Assembly (NCBI GenBank): GCA_021791715.1 | Contig: JAJYWB010000026.1 | Coordinates: 1-64,000 of the forward strand | Reading direction: 5' to 3' | DNA: 64,000 nt | Source of the DNA: Planctomycetota bacterium | GTDB taxonomy: Bacteria; Planctomycetota; Planctomycetia; Isosphaerales; Isosphaeraceae | Shown here: piece after piece, positions 18,198 to 26,337 of the stretch | Numbering within the stretch: the first letter of the stretch is position 1 | Layout of the letters: each line of letters starts with the position of its first letter | Notes under the pieces: generated by a model | Database searches by the model: none | What the model saw: only the letters and a program-made list of their open reading frames with translations | What the model was told of the DNA's origin: nothing | Position numbers and translations under genes: made by a program

Positions 18198-18534
18198 TAA
18201 CTTCAATCCGTCCAAGATCGAGCGAGGCACGCTTGATATCGGCGCGTTCGTGATTCTCTCCGCACGAAACATATTGGTGAACATGTAGTTAATTAAATCG
18301 ATGAATCCAACCTTGATCGCCGATCGACCGCGGAATAACAACAAGCAATTACTTAATTATTTATTGAATCATAAATCGCAAGTTCCTTGAGGATGAAGTT
18401 GATCATTGAGGGTCGTTCCACGGAGGCGCGATTCGCCTGAATTGAACTGAAGAGAATCGATCACTCGAGGTCGATCGCTCGCTGCGTCGTTTTAACAATC
18501 AATCCGAAAGAATTCCGCAAATTCAATGGGATTT

Positions 18535-18625
18535 GAGGGCGAACTAGAGAATGGGAGGGCGAACCAGAGAATGGGAGGGCGAACAAGAGAATGGGAGGGC
18601 GAACCAGAGAATGGGAGGGCGAACC
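18535..18625. repeat. 20-bp tandem repeat, four full copies
   Basis: Units GAACCAGAGAATGGGAGGGC at 18541-18560, 18561-18580, 18581-18600 and 18601-18620, with single-base variants at the fifth and sixth positions (CT, CC, CA, CC), a partial unit before (GAGGGC) and after (GAACC). A 20-bp unit is not a multiple of three, so it is unlikely to be selected as coding. The last unit runs into the left arm of the inverted repeat at 18613. Confidence 0.95.
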
Positions 18626-18728
18626 TCCTGGTGAGCCGTATTAGTATAAATATACATTCTTCATGCGCAGAACATCTCCGTTTCATCGAGGATTATGCGA
18701 AGAGGCTCACCGGGAGATTCGCTCTCCC
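18613..18728. repeat. 25-nt imperfect inverted repeat, REP/MITE-like hairpin
   Basis: Left arm 18613-18637 (core CTCCTGGTGAGCC) and right arm 18704-18728 (core GGCTCACCGGGAG) match at 22 of 25 positions in inverted orientation. Two of the three mismatches would be G-U pairs in RNA. The 66-base interior is AT-richer. The left arm starts inside the last tandem-repeat unit, so the tandem array grew from one arm of the palindrome. This resembles a mobile palindromic element or a structured RNA; no T-run follows, so it is not a standard terminator. Confidence 0.8.
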
Positions 18729-18847
18729 AAGCAAAACAATCAAAAATTATTTTATATCAGACATGCGGAATCGACTGATAAGAAGCGAATGAATCGCTGA
18801 AAATCAATCCGAGATCGAGGCGATCGGGTTTCCGGATAGAATTTAAG

Positions 18848-18930
18848 TACCGAAGGTGGGACTTGAACCCACACGGGTGTTACCCCACCGGATTTTGAGT
18901 CCGGCGCGTCTGCCATTCCGCCACTTCGGC
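18848..18930 (-). tRNA. tRNA-Leu (CAA)
   Basis: 83 nt on the minus strand. Acceptor arm GCCGAAG pairs with CTTCGGT (first pair G-T), discriminator A at 18848, D-arm TGGCGGAATGGCAGACGC, anticodon stem CCGGA/TCCGG with loop CTCAAAA (anticodon CAA), a long variable arm (GTGGGGTAACACCCGT region, class II) and T-arm GTGGGTTCAAGTCCCAC. The CCA end is not encoded. The long variable arm and anticodon make the leucine call firm. Confidence 0.95.
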
Positions 18931-19204
18931 TCTTCAAGCGACCGCTCGTTCACGCGATCGCTTGAATCGAGTTGATAAGATATCGAACAATCCTCGCCGC
19001 GGCAAGCCCCGGCTTTAAATCGCCCGCAATCGCCCGTCGCCCCGCAGCGCCGTCGCCGCGACAAGCCGATTCCTCACCTCCGATTCACCGGATCGGTTTT
19101 GGGTTCGCTAGACGCCGCGGAAATAGAAGGTGCTGTTCTCAAGCCGGCCGAATTCATCCAGGATAATCACCCAGCCGACATGACTTAGTATTGCAACAGA
19201 CGCT
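18931..19204. other. Region between tRNA-Leu and the toxin gene
   Basis: Holds the first copy of a 70-bp direct repeat (19051-19120). On the minus strand between the toxin stop and that repeat an open frame reads ILDEFGRLENSTFYFRGV before a stop; it looks protein-like but has no start codon and may be the tail of a lost gene. The tRNA promoter should lie at about 18935-18990. Confidence 0.45.
19051..19120. repeat. 70-bp direct repeat, copy 1
   Basis: About 68 of 70 bases match 20175-20244 in the same orientation. The copied sequence is the last codons, stop codon and first 3' bases of the amidohydrolase gene that ends at 20198. Similarity stops sharply on both sides. With its partner it brackets the toxin-antitoxin module. 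Confidence 0.92.
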
Positions 19205-19623
19205 CTAAGTTCTCCAGTTTACGAGATTGAGCGAGTACCCAAGCCTTTGAATGCGTTCGAAATGAGAAGTGTTACCCGTAACCAATTCAAGGCCGTGAGT
19301 TAAAGCGATCGAGGCGATCATCGAATCGGCTATGCCGATAGAACGGCCCGAACGTTCCAATTCCCCGCTAATGATTCCCGACGTATCGGCCGAGGTTTTA
19401 TCGAATTCAATCACTTCCACGCCGAGAATCGCGTGCTGGAAGGCTCGCATTTGTCGCAAGGCCTGCTTTTGTAATACCCACGAATCATTTCCATAACAGT
19501 TATCGATGAGATCGTGTAGAGGGCGTATTCGCGGCGGTACGCCGCGGCGCGAGCCGAAACGATGAGATCCACGCCTTTCGTCATTTCCGAGAAGATATCT
19601 GTATCGATAAGTGCTTTATTCAA
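19205..19623 (-). pseudogene. VapC-like PIN-domain toxin, frameshifted
   Basis: Two overlapping minus-strand frames together make one PIN-domain RNase toxin. The first (from TTG 19623, or TTG 19641) gives NKALIDTDIFSEMTKGV with catalytic Asp and ITVMEMIRGYYK; the second gives LRQMRAFQHAILGVEV, GIADSMIASIALTHG and ELVTGNTSHFERIQRLGY, the expected second half. They join at a run of four A (plus-strand TTTT 19467-19470); five A would restore the frame as GYYKKQALRQMRAF. The gene is thus disrupted by one base, or by a sequencing error in a homopolymer, or is phase-variable. TTG 19623 overlaps the antitoxin stop (TTGA). Confidence 0.85.
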
Positions 19624-19898
19624 AGCTCGGATTCTCGCCAATTATCTTCTCGACGCCTTCGGTAGGCGTCGGAAACGATCTCATCCATCAGTTCCGTATC
19701 TTCTCGCATCATCCCCACGATTGGATCGGGAGCGGAATTCACCGCGTCGGCAGCCGAACGATCCGGACTGGTATGTGCAAGATCGCCGAGAAGGAGTCGC
19801 GCGGCTTCGGTGAGCGCATCGTCGACCGAGGCGAAACGGCCGCTAGCGACCGCCTCGCGGATTAAGCTCTCCAAATCCGAGGGTAAATGAATATTCAT
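19620..19898 (-). CDS. Ribbon-helix-helix antitoxin
   Basis: 92 aa. The N-terminus (MNIHLPSDLESLIREAVASG, then FASVDDALTEAARLLL) is the typical ribbon-helix-helix DNA-binding fold of type II antitoxins (CopG/ParD/VapB-like). The C-terminal half is acidic and Arg-rich and should wrap the toxin. A strong Shine-Dalgarno (AAGGAGGGG) lies about seven bases before the ATG. The stop overlaps the toxin start by TTGA. It likely represses its own operon. With a frameshifted toxin the antitoxin may persist alone. Confidence 0.85.
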   Translation of the reverse strand: MNIHLPSDLESLIREAVASGRFASVDDALTEAARLLLGDLAHTSPDRSAADAVNSAPDPIVGMMREDTELMDEIVSDAYRRRREDNWRESEL

Positions 19899-20197
19899 GA
19901 TACTACCCCTCCTTCGCCTTGGATGCTACCACAAGAGAAGACTGGAAGCCACTCGGTTTTCGTATCCGCACGTCATCGGTTGATTTTTTGATTACAACAC
20001 CTTTATCGCCGCGCGCTCCATCGCGCGACGAACGATCTATGCAGAAGTTCTATCTCAATGGATCGATCGATCTCACGAGCCTATCGGCTTCAAATTCACC
20101 CCTCGCCGAGACTTCGCGTAAGACCGCGATCGACGAACACGCCGCAGGAGAGCGGATCGCCTTCCAGATATCCCCGTCGCCGCGACAAGCCGATTCC
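19899..20197. other. Spacer upstream of the antitoxin, with a coding-like segment
   Basis: 299 bp. Carries the antitoxin promoter region, the coding-like segment at 19958-20065 described separately, and the 3' part of direct-repeat copy 2 (20175-20244). The plus-strand frame starting at 19919 stays open into the amidohydrolase gene, where it is antisense and not believed. Confidence 0.5.
19958..20065 (+). other. Coding-like segment related to 24932-25027
   Basis: In its plus-strand frame this reads FRIRTSSVDF, TPLSPR, SR and LNGS. The minus-strand segment 24932-25027 reads LRIRTSPIDF, GPLSPR, SSR and LNGS. Codons for shared residues differ mostly silently (CGT/CGG, ACG/ACC, TCA/TCT, TTT/TTC, CCT/CCC, TTA/TTG, TCG/AGC, CGC/CGA, CTC/TTG, AAT/AAC). 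This implies both descend from a translated sequence. Neither is clearly part of a complete gene now. Confidence 0.5.
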
Positions 20198-20244
20198 TCA
20201 CCTCCGATTCACAGGATCGGTTTTGGGTTCGCGAGACGCCGCGG
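20175..20244. repeat. 70-bp direct repeat, copy 2
   Basis: Matches 19051-19120 in the same orientation with two substitutions. It spans the C-terminal codons (REPKTDPVNRR, stop) and first 3' bases of the amidohydrolase gene. The distance between the two copies is 1124 bp and encloses the toxin-antitoxin module. Confidence 0.92.
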
Positions 20245-23200
20245 GAGCACTGGGTTGAACCGACGAAGGCGCCGCCATCTTCACCGGCTCGATGCCAAGC
20301 GGAGACGATCCGTCTCGCACCTCGGCGAGTCGGGCGCGGAATTTCTCATATAACCGCGTGTGGCGACTCTCGGGCTTCACGGGCTTACCGCCGATGAACA
20401 GATACTTGACATCGGTCGTCGGCTGCAAGAGATGCCCCGCGGTGATCACGACGTTCGCCCGCTTGCCGGGTTCGAGCGACCCGAGCCGATCGGCGACCCC
20501 CAAAATCCGCGCGGGATAAAGCGTGACCGCTTTAACGGCCTCGTCTTCGGGAAGGCCGAACGCGACCGCCATCGCGGCCTCGTAAGGCAAATTCCTCCCC
20601 GCGGTCGCCATGTTCGGACCTCGCGCTCCCGATCGGATCGCAAACGACACCCCCGCCTCATGAAGCCGAGCGGGGTTCGTATAAGGAGCGTCGTAAGGAT
20701 CGTACGGGTGAAGCGGAAGCCGCATCGTCCCGCCGATCAACACCGGCACGCCTGCTTCCTTTAGCTCCTTGGCGACCTTCCAAGCTTCGAGCCCTCCCGA
20801 AATGATCGCCTTGATTTTTAGATCCTTCGCGAGCTCGATCGCGTCGAGAATTTCGCCCCGATAATCCGCGGCGAAAATCACCGGCTTTTCGCCTTTGGCG
20901 TAAGCCGCGAGCGCCGCCAGACGAGGATCGGGCGCGGGCGGCGGCGCGTTCTTGGCGATCGATTCAGTAACGAGTTTATCATATGCTAGAGCGTCTTTGA
21001 ACGCTTGTTTGATCCGATCGATCTGTTCGGTCCGAGCGCGGTCGTTCCCCCCTCCGCCGCCTCCTTCTTCGAGATCGGGTCGATTGAAACCGAAAACATC
21101 GCCCATCCCTCGTGAAGGTGTTTTGATATCTAAAGCCGCGCGATCCGCCAGCACCATCTCGTTCGGCGTCCAACCGTTCAAATCGATAACACACCCTTGA
21201 CCGTTGATAATTCCTCCCGACGGATGAACATAGGCCGAGAGGATTCCGTTGGCGCGGGTGACGGGAATCAGCTCGCTATCTGGATGAAGCGCCGAACTCG
21301 CTGTGAGCTCGGGCTCGATCGTCGCCGAGTCGGAATAATCGTTCGTCTCGTTCAGGCTGCCGATTTCGGTTAAACCAATATATGTCCCTGAATCAATCAT
21401 GCCGGGCCAAACGTCGAGACCGCGGGCGTCGATCGACGTCGTTCCCGAAGGAATCGGTGTTTCGGGTCCGCCGACCGCCTTGATTTTTCCACGCTCGATC
21501 ACGAGCACGCCGTTATCGATCGCCGCCGACGAAACGGAATGAATTCGAGCCCCCGTAATCGCGTAAGACGCGCCGGGATCGCGTGCGATCTCGATCGTTT
21601 TGGAACGAGCCTCGGCCGACGCGAGCGGGACCGACGAGTGTTCACCCGATCGCGTGTTCATTTTATTGCCGGGCTCTTTGCGCTGAAAGCGAACCTCGCC
21701 GTCGACGAGAACCAGCTCGCAGCGCGAGAAGGCGTCGAGGGGATGTCCGTTATAAAGCGCGATGTCGGCCGCCTTGCCCACGTCGATCGACCCCATGCGG
21801 CGATCGAGCCCGAGCTGCCGCGCCGGGTTGATCGTGATCGTCTCGAGCGCCTGCGTTTCGCTCATTCCGCCGTATTTCATCAGTTTGGCGGCGTCGAGAT
21901 TGAGATGCCGAACAAGTTCGTCGTCGTCGCTCTTGATGCACACCTTCACGCCCGCCTCGCTCATCAGCGACGAGTTGAACGGAATCGCGTCGTAAGCCTC
22001 CACCTTGTAAGCCCACCAATCGGCGAAAGTCGAAGCGCTCGCCCCGTGTTCCGCGATCTCGGACGCGATCTTGTAACCCTCGAGCACATGCTGAAGCGAG
22101 CGAACCTTCACGCCGTGACGAGCCGCGGTGCGCAAAAGCATCAAAATCTCGTCACTTCGATAACAATGGCTATGAATATGAATATTACCGTCAAGAATTC
22201 CGACGAGCGCCTCGAGCCGAAGATCGCGACGGATCGGCGGGGGGGATTCTCCCTGCGACCGCGCCGTGTCGTATTTGAGCCGCGCTTTTTTGTAAGCCTC
22301 GGCCTCCTGGAAGGCGCGCTCGATCACCGCCTCGACCCCCAGCCTGGTGTTGGGGAATCGGCCCGATACGCGGGTGACGTTCTCTCCGAGCGCGAATTTA
22401 ACCCCCTGAAGACCGTCTTTGACGATCAAATCGCGCGCCGCCATCCCGGGTCGAAGCTTGATCACGCCGTCCTGGCCGCCGATCGTGTTCGCCGATCCGT
22501 GCAACAGCCGAGCCGCGGTCACTCCCCCCGCGATCGCTCGGTAAATCTCGGGATCGGCGCCGTCGACGACGTCTTTAATCCGAACCTCGGGTACGATCGA
22601 CAAGCTCATCTCATTAACGCCGCCTTGAATCGCCATATGCGAGTGCGTATCGATAATTCCGGGCATAGCGACGAGCCCCCTGCCGTCGATCACGACGAAC
22701 CCCTCGGGGGTTTCGATATCGGCGCCGATCGCGGCGATCTCGCCGTTGCGGATCAAAATCGAACCCTTCGGAAGCGTCCCGTGGCTCACGGTAAGGATCG
22801 TCGCATCCTTGATCATCACATTTCCGCCGGTGTGGATCGCGGGCTTGCGGTCGACTTCGAGCTCGCTCGGCGTATCGACGAACGGCGTTTTCGGCTCAAC
22901 CTTTTCTTTCTCTTTAGAAGCTTCCTGAGCGGTTTTCACGGGCTCTTTGGCGGGTTGATCCTTCGATGCTTTCGCCTCGCTTTTCGCCGGATTCGACTCG
23001 GCTTTCGAAGCCGCGACGGTCGTCGAAGCCGCGGGCTTTGAAGCCTCGGCGGCTTTCGGCGATCCCGAATCGGTCTTCGCCGCGACCGTATCGGCCTTCG
23101 CGGTCGCCGATTTGGCTTCGCTCCTGGGATTCGCCTCGGTCTTGGAAGAGCCCTCGCTCTTTAAAGATTGTACATTTTTGGATGACTCGGCGGTTTTGGA

Positions 23201-24859
23201 ATCCCCCTTCGATTTCGCGAGATCGGCTTTGGGATCGACCTGTTCCTTCTTCGATTTGGGTTCGGCGGACGAGGGGTCGGCGGATTTCGCGACGGCCTTT
23301 TCGGTTTTGGCGGAAGGATCGCTCGGGGTTTCGCCTTTACCGCCGCGGGCTCGCTTCCCTTTGGGACCCGCCTTCGTCGATTCTCCCGGTTGCGGTTTAT
23401 CGAGATCGAATTTGCGACCGTCGACGAGGAGATAACGAACCTTCGCTTTTTCGTCGCCGAATGGCGCGGTGAGCGCGACGATATGGCCGAGCTTGCCCCG
23501 TTCGATCGTTCCCAGCGATTGAGAGACGCGCGTGATCTCGGCGGCTCGCTTCGTAAGCGCCGCGAGCGCCGCGTCGGCTTTAAGCCCCTCGGCGATCAAC
23601 TTGCGCACTTGTGCGGGAAACGTGTTCAATTGACCGAGTCCGTCGGTCGAGAGGGCGTATTTGACTCCGGCGGCTTCGAGAGCCTTGGCGGTCGCGACCT
23701 GTTCCTTCCAACGTTCATGACGATCGACAAGTACGCGAAGCGGGACGTCTTTCTCGCCGGCTTTTTTCTTGGCGTATTCGTCTTCGGAGGGAGTTTTGGG
23801 TTCCTCGGCGAAGTTGATCCTGAGAACGACGGGGACGTTCCTGGCCTTGAGACGATCAACGACCTTTCCCGCCTCGCGCCCGCCGACGATCACGGGATCG
23901 ACGCCGAATTCATCGGAAAGATCGAGAACTCGGTGAATTTCGTCGCGGGTGTTCGCCTCCCACCAAACGGGGATTTTGCGGGCCTGTACAAGTTCGAGAG
24001 CCGCGAGCGCGGGATCGAAAACGGGTCGAACCGACGGATTCTCGGCGGCGTAGGCGCGAAGCTCCTGATTCCGCGCCGCGTCGAGCATCGTTTGCCTAAG
24101 ATGAGCGATCACACCCATGAGAGCGCTTGGATACCCTCCCGAGTTGCCGCGATTCCCGGCGCCGCCTCGGCCGCGACCTCGCCCCGCGAAGGGAACCGCG
24201 GGAGCTTGAGCGGGAGCGGGAGGCTGGGGTTCAAAAGGCCTACTTAGATTGATATGTAAAGCGATCGGCGCTTTAACGAGCGATTCGCGTCTGGGGAGAT
24301 CGCTTAAACTCGAGACCGCGCTTTGCCCGGTGGCGATCGCTCCCGCGGGCGCCGAGAGGATATCGGTAAAGCCGAGGGCGCGGCGTTCGGCCGCGGCGGA
24401 ATCCGCGATTTCAAGAACCTCGGCGACCTCGAACTCGGGAGTCATTCCGTTGCGGTTATCTTTAGGAGTGTGAGCGAGCGCGTATTCGTTGTATGCGATC
24501 GCGCGTTCGCCGCCGCTTTTCGATCGTTTAACGCCGAGCGGAACTCCCACGCTCGTGTACGCGTCGATCAGCCCCGGATAAACCGAGAGCCCGGTGGCGT
24601 CGACGATTTCGGCGTCGAGCGGGATCGTGATCTTATCGACCGCTCCGACCGCCTGAATCACGCCGTCGCGCACCACGACCGTCCCGGGATCGTACGTCGT
24701 ACCGTCGCCGACAAATACCTTGCCTCCCTTAAGCGCGTACGCGGTCGGGTGATAACCGACGGGAGCGTCGGCCGAAAAGAGAGGGGCGGTCGCGACCGCG
24801 AGCGCCGCGGCGATCATCGCGAACCATTTGCCTCGGTAACGAATCAGCGCGGGTCTCAT
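20198..24859 (-). CDS. Secreted triple amidohydrolase-like fusion protein
   Basis: About 1553 aa. ATG 24859 is chosen because it starts a good signal peptide (RYRGKWFAMIAAALAVATAPLF); the frame is open 63 codons further but not signal-like. Three imidazolonepropionase/dihydroorotase-like units follow. Unit 1 (about 30-500) has the strand pattern and VYPGLIDAYTS but no HxH. A Lys/Ala/Ser/Glu-rich linker runs from about 510 to 690. Unit 2 (about 700-1120) keeps HxH at H739-S-H741 (GIIDTHSHMAI) and a later HSH-type segment. Unit 3 (about 1130-1530) has VWPGMIDSGTYIG, again no HxH. So one unit may be a metal-dependent hydrolase between two degenerate ones. Substrate unknown; exported. Confidence 0.8.
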   Translation of the reverse strand: MRPALIRYRGKWFAMIAAALAVATAPLFSADAPVGYHPTAYALKGGKVFVGDGTTYDPGTVVVRDGVIQAVGAVDKITIPLDAEIVDATGLSVYPGLIDAYTSVGVPLGVKRSKSGGERAIAYNEYALAHTPKDNRNGMTPEFEVAEVLEIADSAAAERRALGFTDILSAPAGAIATGQSAVSSLSDLPRRESLVKAPIALHINLSRPFEPQPPAPAQAPAVPFAGRGRGRGGAGNRGNSGGYPSALMGVIAHLRQTMLDAARNQELRAYAAENPSVRPVFDPALAALELVQARKIPVWWEANTRDEIHRVLDLSDEFGVDPVIVGGREAGKVVDRLKARNVPVVLRINFAEEPKTPSEDEYAKKKAGEKDVPLRVLVDRHERWKEQVATAKALEAAGVKYALSTDGLGQLNTFPAQVRKLIAEGLKADAALAALTKRAAEITRVSQSLGTIERGKLGHIVALTAPFGDEKAKVRYLLVDGRKFDLDKPQPGESTKAGPKGKRARGGKGETPSDPSAKTEKAVAKSADPSSAEPKSKKEQVDPKADLAKSKGDSKTAESSKNVQSLKSEGSSKTEANPRSEAKSATAKADTVAAKTDSGSPKAAEASKPAASTTVAASKAESNPAKSEAKASKDQPAKEPVKTAQEASKEKEKVEPKTPFVDTPSELEVDRKPAIHTGGNVMIKDATILTVSHGTLPKGSILIRNGEIAAIGADIETPEGFVVIDGRGLVAMPGIIDTHSHMAIQGGVNEMSLSIVPEVRIKDVVDGADPEIYRAIAGGVTAARLLHGSANTIGGQDGVIKLRPGMAARDLIVKDGLQGVKFALGENVTRVSGRFPNTRLGVEAVIERAFQEAEAYKKARLKYDTARSQGESPPPIRRDLRLEALVGILDGNIHIHSHCYRSDEILMLLRTAARHGVKVRSLQHVLEGYKIASEIAEHGASASTFADWWAYKVEAYDAIPFNSSLMSEAGVKVCIKSDDDELVRHLNLDAAKLMKYGGMSETQALETITINPARQLGLDRRMGSIDVGKAADIALYNGHPLDAFSRCELVLVDGEVRFQRKEPGNKMNTRSGEHSSVPLASAEARSKTIEIARDPGASYAITGARIHSVSSAAIDNGVLVIERGKIKAVGGPETPIPSGTTSIDARGLDVWPGMIDSGTYIGLTEIGSLNETNDYSDSATIEPELTASSALHPDSELIPVTRANGILSAYVHPSGGIINGQGCVIDLNGWTPNEMVLADRAALDIKTPSRGMGDVFGFNRPDLEEGGGGGGNDRARTEQIDRIKQAFKDALAYDKLVTESIAKNAPPPAPDPRLAALAAYAKGEKPVIFAADYRGEILDAIELAKDLKIKAIISGGLEAWKVAKELKEAGVPVLIGGTMRLPLHPYDPYDAPYTNPARLHEAGVSFAIRSGARGPNMATAGRNLPYEAAMAVAFGLPEDEAVKAVTLYPARILGVADRLGSLEPGKRANVVITAGHLLQPTTDVKYLFIGGKPVKPESRHTRLYEKFRARLAEVRDGSSPLGIEPVKMAAPSSVQPSAPAASREPKTDPVNRR

Positions 24860-25322
24860 GGCGATTTTCTCGTTGCTTATCCGATCGAAATCGGGGACGG
24901 TAAAAATCAAGACCGTTCCGATCGGCCTGGTCGATCCGTTCAAGGAGAGGAGATCGCTATTCATACCGCGCGACGATCGCGGGCTCAAGGGGCCGGGGAC
25001 GAAATCGATCGGAGAGGTGCGGATCCGAAGTCGGAGATCGGAATACACACCAATATAATATTTAATTTATATAATAAACGATTTTTATTCTTTTGTGAAT
25101 AATAATATATTGAAGATTACAAAGATGCTTCGTCCTTGCGTCGTTCGGATCCGTTTTCGAGTTCGCGTCCGGATCGCTCGACGCCCCTCGCCGGTTCACC
25201 CGCTGTCGAGCTGCGCCTCGGCGCCTTATGCTGTCGTCGCGGGAGGACGATCCAACACGGGTTCGACCGCACCGAATCGACCCGGATCGTTCGCGTTCAA
25301 GAGGATGGAGAAGGAGCAAATT
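24860..25322. other. Divergent intergenic region with coding-like segment
   Basis: 463 bp between the amidohydrolase (minus) and the secreted hypothetical (plus). Bases 24932-25027 on the minus strand carry the segment related to 19958-20065. 25040-25130 is AT-rich (ATTTAATTTATATAATAAACG near 25065) and the likely site of divergent promoters. Confidence 0.55.
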
Positions 25323-26252
25323 ATGCGTGAAAGCGTTTACCCGATCGCCGCCGCGATTATTTCGGTCGCTCTCGCGGGATCGGCGGCCGGCCCCGACGAT
25401 CCTTATCAAAAAGATATCGACACGCTTAAAAAAATCAACAATCAGTTTCATTCACAACATCGCGTCAATCGCGCGTTCATGGCGGCGCGGTTCGGGCCTT
25501 TGATCGTCGTCGAGGACGGCGAGAAGATCACGCTCATTCACCGGGGAAAACGCGTCGAGAAATCGTACACGCCGAAGCTTTATCATTTGCTCAAAGAGGT
25601 CGATCACGTTCCGCTCGCGGCGTTCTTAACCGTCAAATCGTTTCTCGCCGAACGGAGCGGAGGTCGTCGCGAGATCGCGTTTCACGAGCTCAAGGCCGCG
25701 CGCGACGAGATCAAACACGCGCGTGAACGCTTTAGCGGCGACGGGCTCGAACCGGCGCAAAAATATCGCCAAATTCAGATTCTTAAAAACACGGATATTT
25801 TTATGAATCAAGTCGTCGACGAGGGGGACCGATTCGAGGAACCGGAACTCGATCGGTTTGCGCGATCGGTCTCCGCTCGAATGAATCAAAACGCGATCGA
25901 AGCGGCTCGTGCGCAATTGCGCGGGCTCGATCGCGCGTTTCGTGAGCTGAAAGCGGACTTATCCGAAGCCGAACTCAAATCGCTTCGGGTGATCGTCATG
26001 GGCTCGGCGCCCCCTCGACGGGGCAACCTTGCCGTTCAGTATTTTTCGAGGGCGCTGGGAGAGCGCGGCGAGGGGGAACGGATCGTTTACGCCGAGTCGA
26101 TTATCGAGATCGATCGAGCGCTCGATAAAATCGCCGCGCACGACGTCGATCACTCGCTCGCCAAAGCCTTCCTCGGCGACGAACGAGGTCTCGACCGCGA
26201 CCTCCTCGAAAAAGCCGCGGGCGACGCGCTCGACGAAATCTTTAACAAATGA
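25323..26252 (+). CDS. Secreted hypothetical protein, helical
   Basis: 309 aa. ATG 25323 has AAGGAG at 25311-25316 and opens a signal peptide (MRESVYPIAAAIISVALAGSAA); the open frame from 25095 is rejected. The mature part is mostly helical, rich in Arg, Glu and Ala (HELKAARDEIKHARERFSG, RAQLRGLDRAFRELKADL), probably with coiled coils. No cysteine pair or catalytic motif is visible. I do not recognise a family. Convergent with the BSP-like gene downstream. Confidence 0.75.
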   Translation: MRESVYPIAAAIISVALAGSAAGPDDPYQKDIDTLKKINNQFHSQHRVNRAFMAARFGPLIVVEDGEKITLIHRGKRVEKSYTPKLYHLLKEVDHVPLAAFLTVKSFLAERSGGRREIAFHELKAARDEIKHARERFSGDGLEPAQKYRQIQILKNTDIFMNQVVDEGDRFEEPELDRFARSVSARMNQNAIEAARAQLRGLDRAFRELKADLSEAELKSLRVIVMGSAPPRRGNLAVQYFSRALGERGEGERIVYAESIIEIDRALDKIAAHDVDHSLAKAFLGDERGLDRDLLEKAAGDALDEIFNK

Positions 26253-26337
26253 TTATTCATGAATACATAAGAACGCCGAGCTGCGTCGCTTCCCGGCGAT
26301 TTCGCCGGAAGAGGCGTTTCGCCCGGCGTCGGTTCGC

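Larger units (their letters stand above)
18198..18847. other. 650-bp non-coding region with repeats
   Basis: Contains the 20-bp tandem repeat at 18535-18625 and a large imperfect inverted repeat at 18613-18728, each described separately. The first 330 bp are AT-richer than the surroundings (AATTACTTAATTATTTATTG near 18350) and hold no credible gene. Confidence 0.6.

Noticed and set aside
18541..18620. Tandem 20-bp repeats as a CRISPR array
   Set aside because: Units are contiguous with no unique spacers, and no cas genes are present.
21539..23041. 500-aa open frame on the plus strand
   Set aside because: Antisense to the amidohydrolase; Arg-rich, no family pattern, and a by-product of GC-rich codon use.
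26286..26311. Hairpin CTTCCCGGCG/CGCCGGAAG as a terminator between convergent genes
   Set aside because: The stem has a bulge and no T-run follows on either strand.
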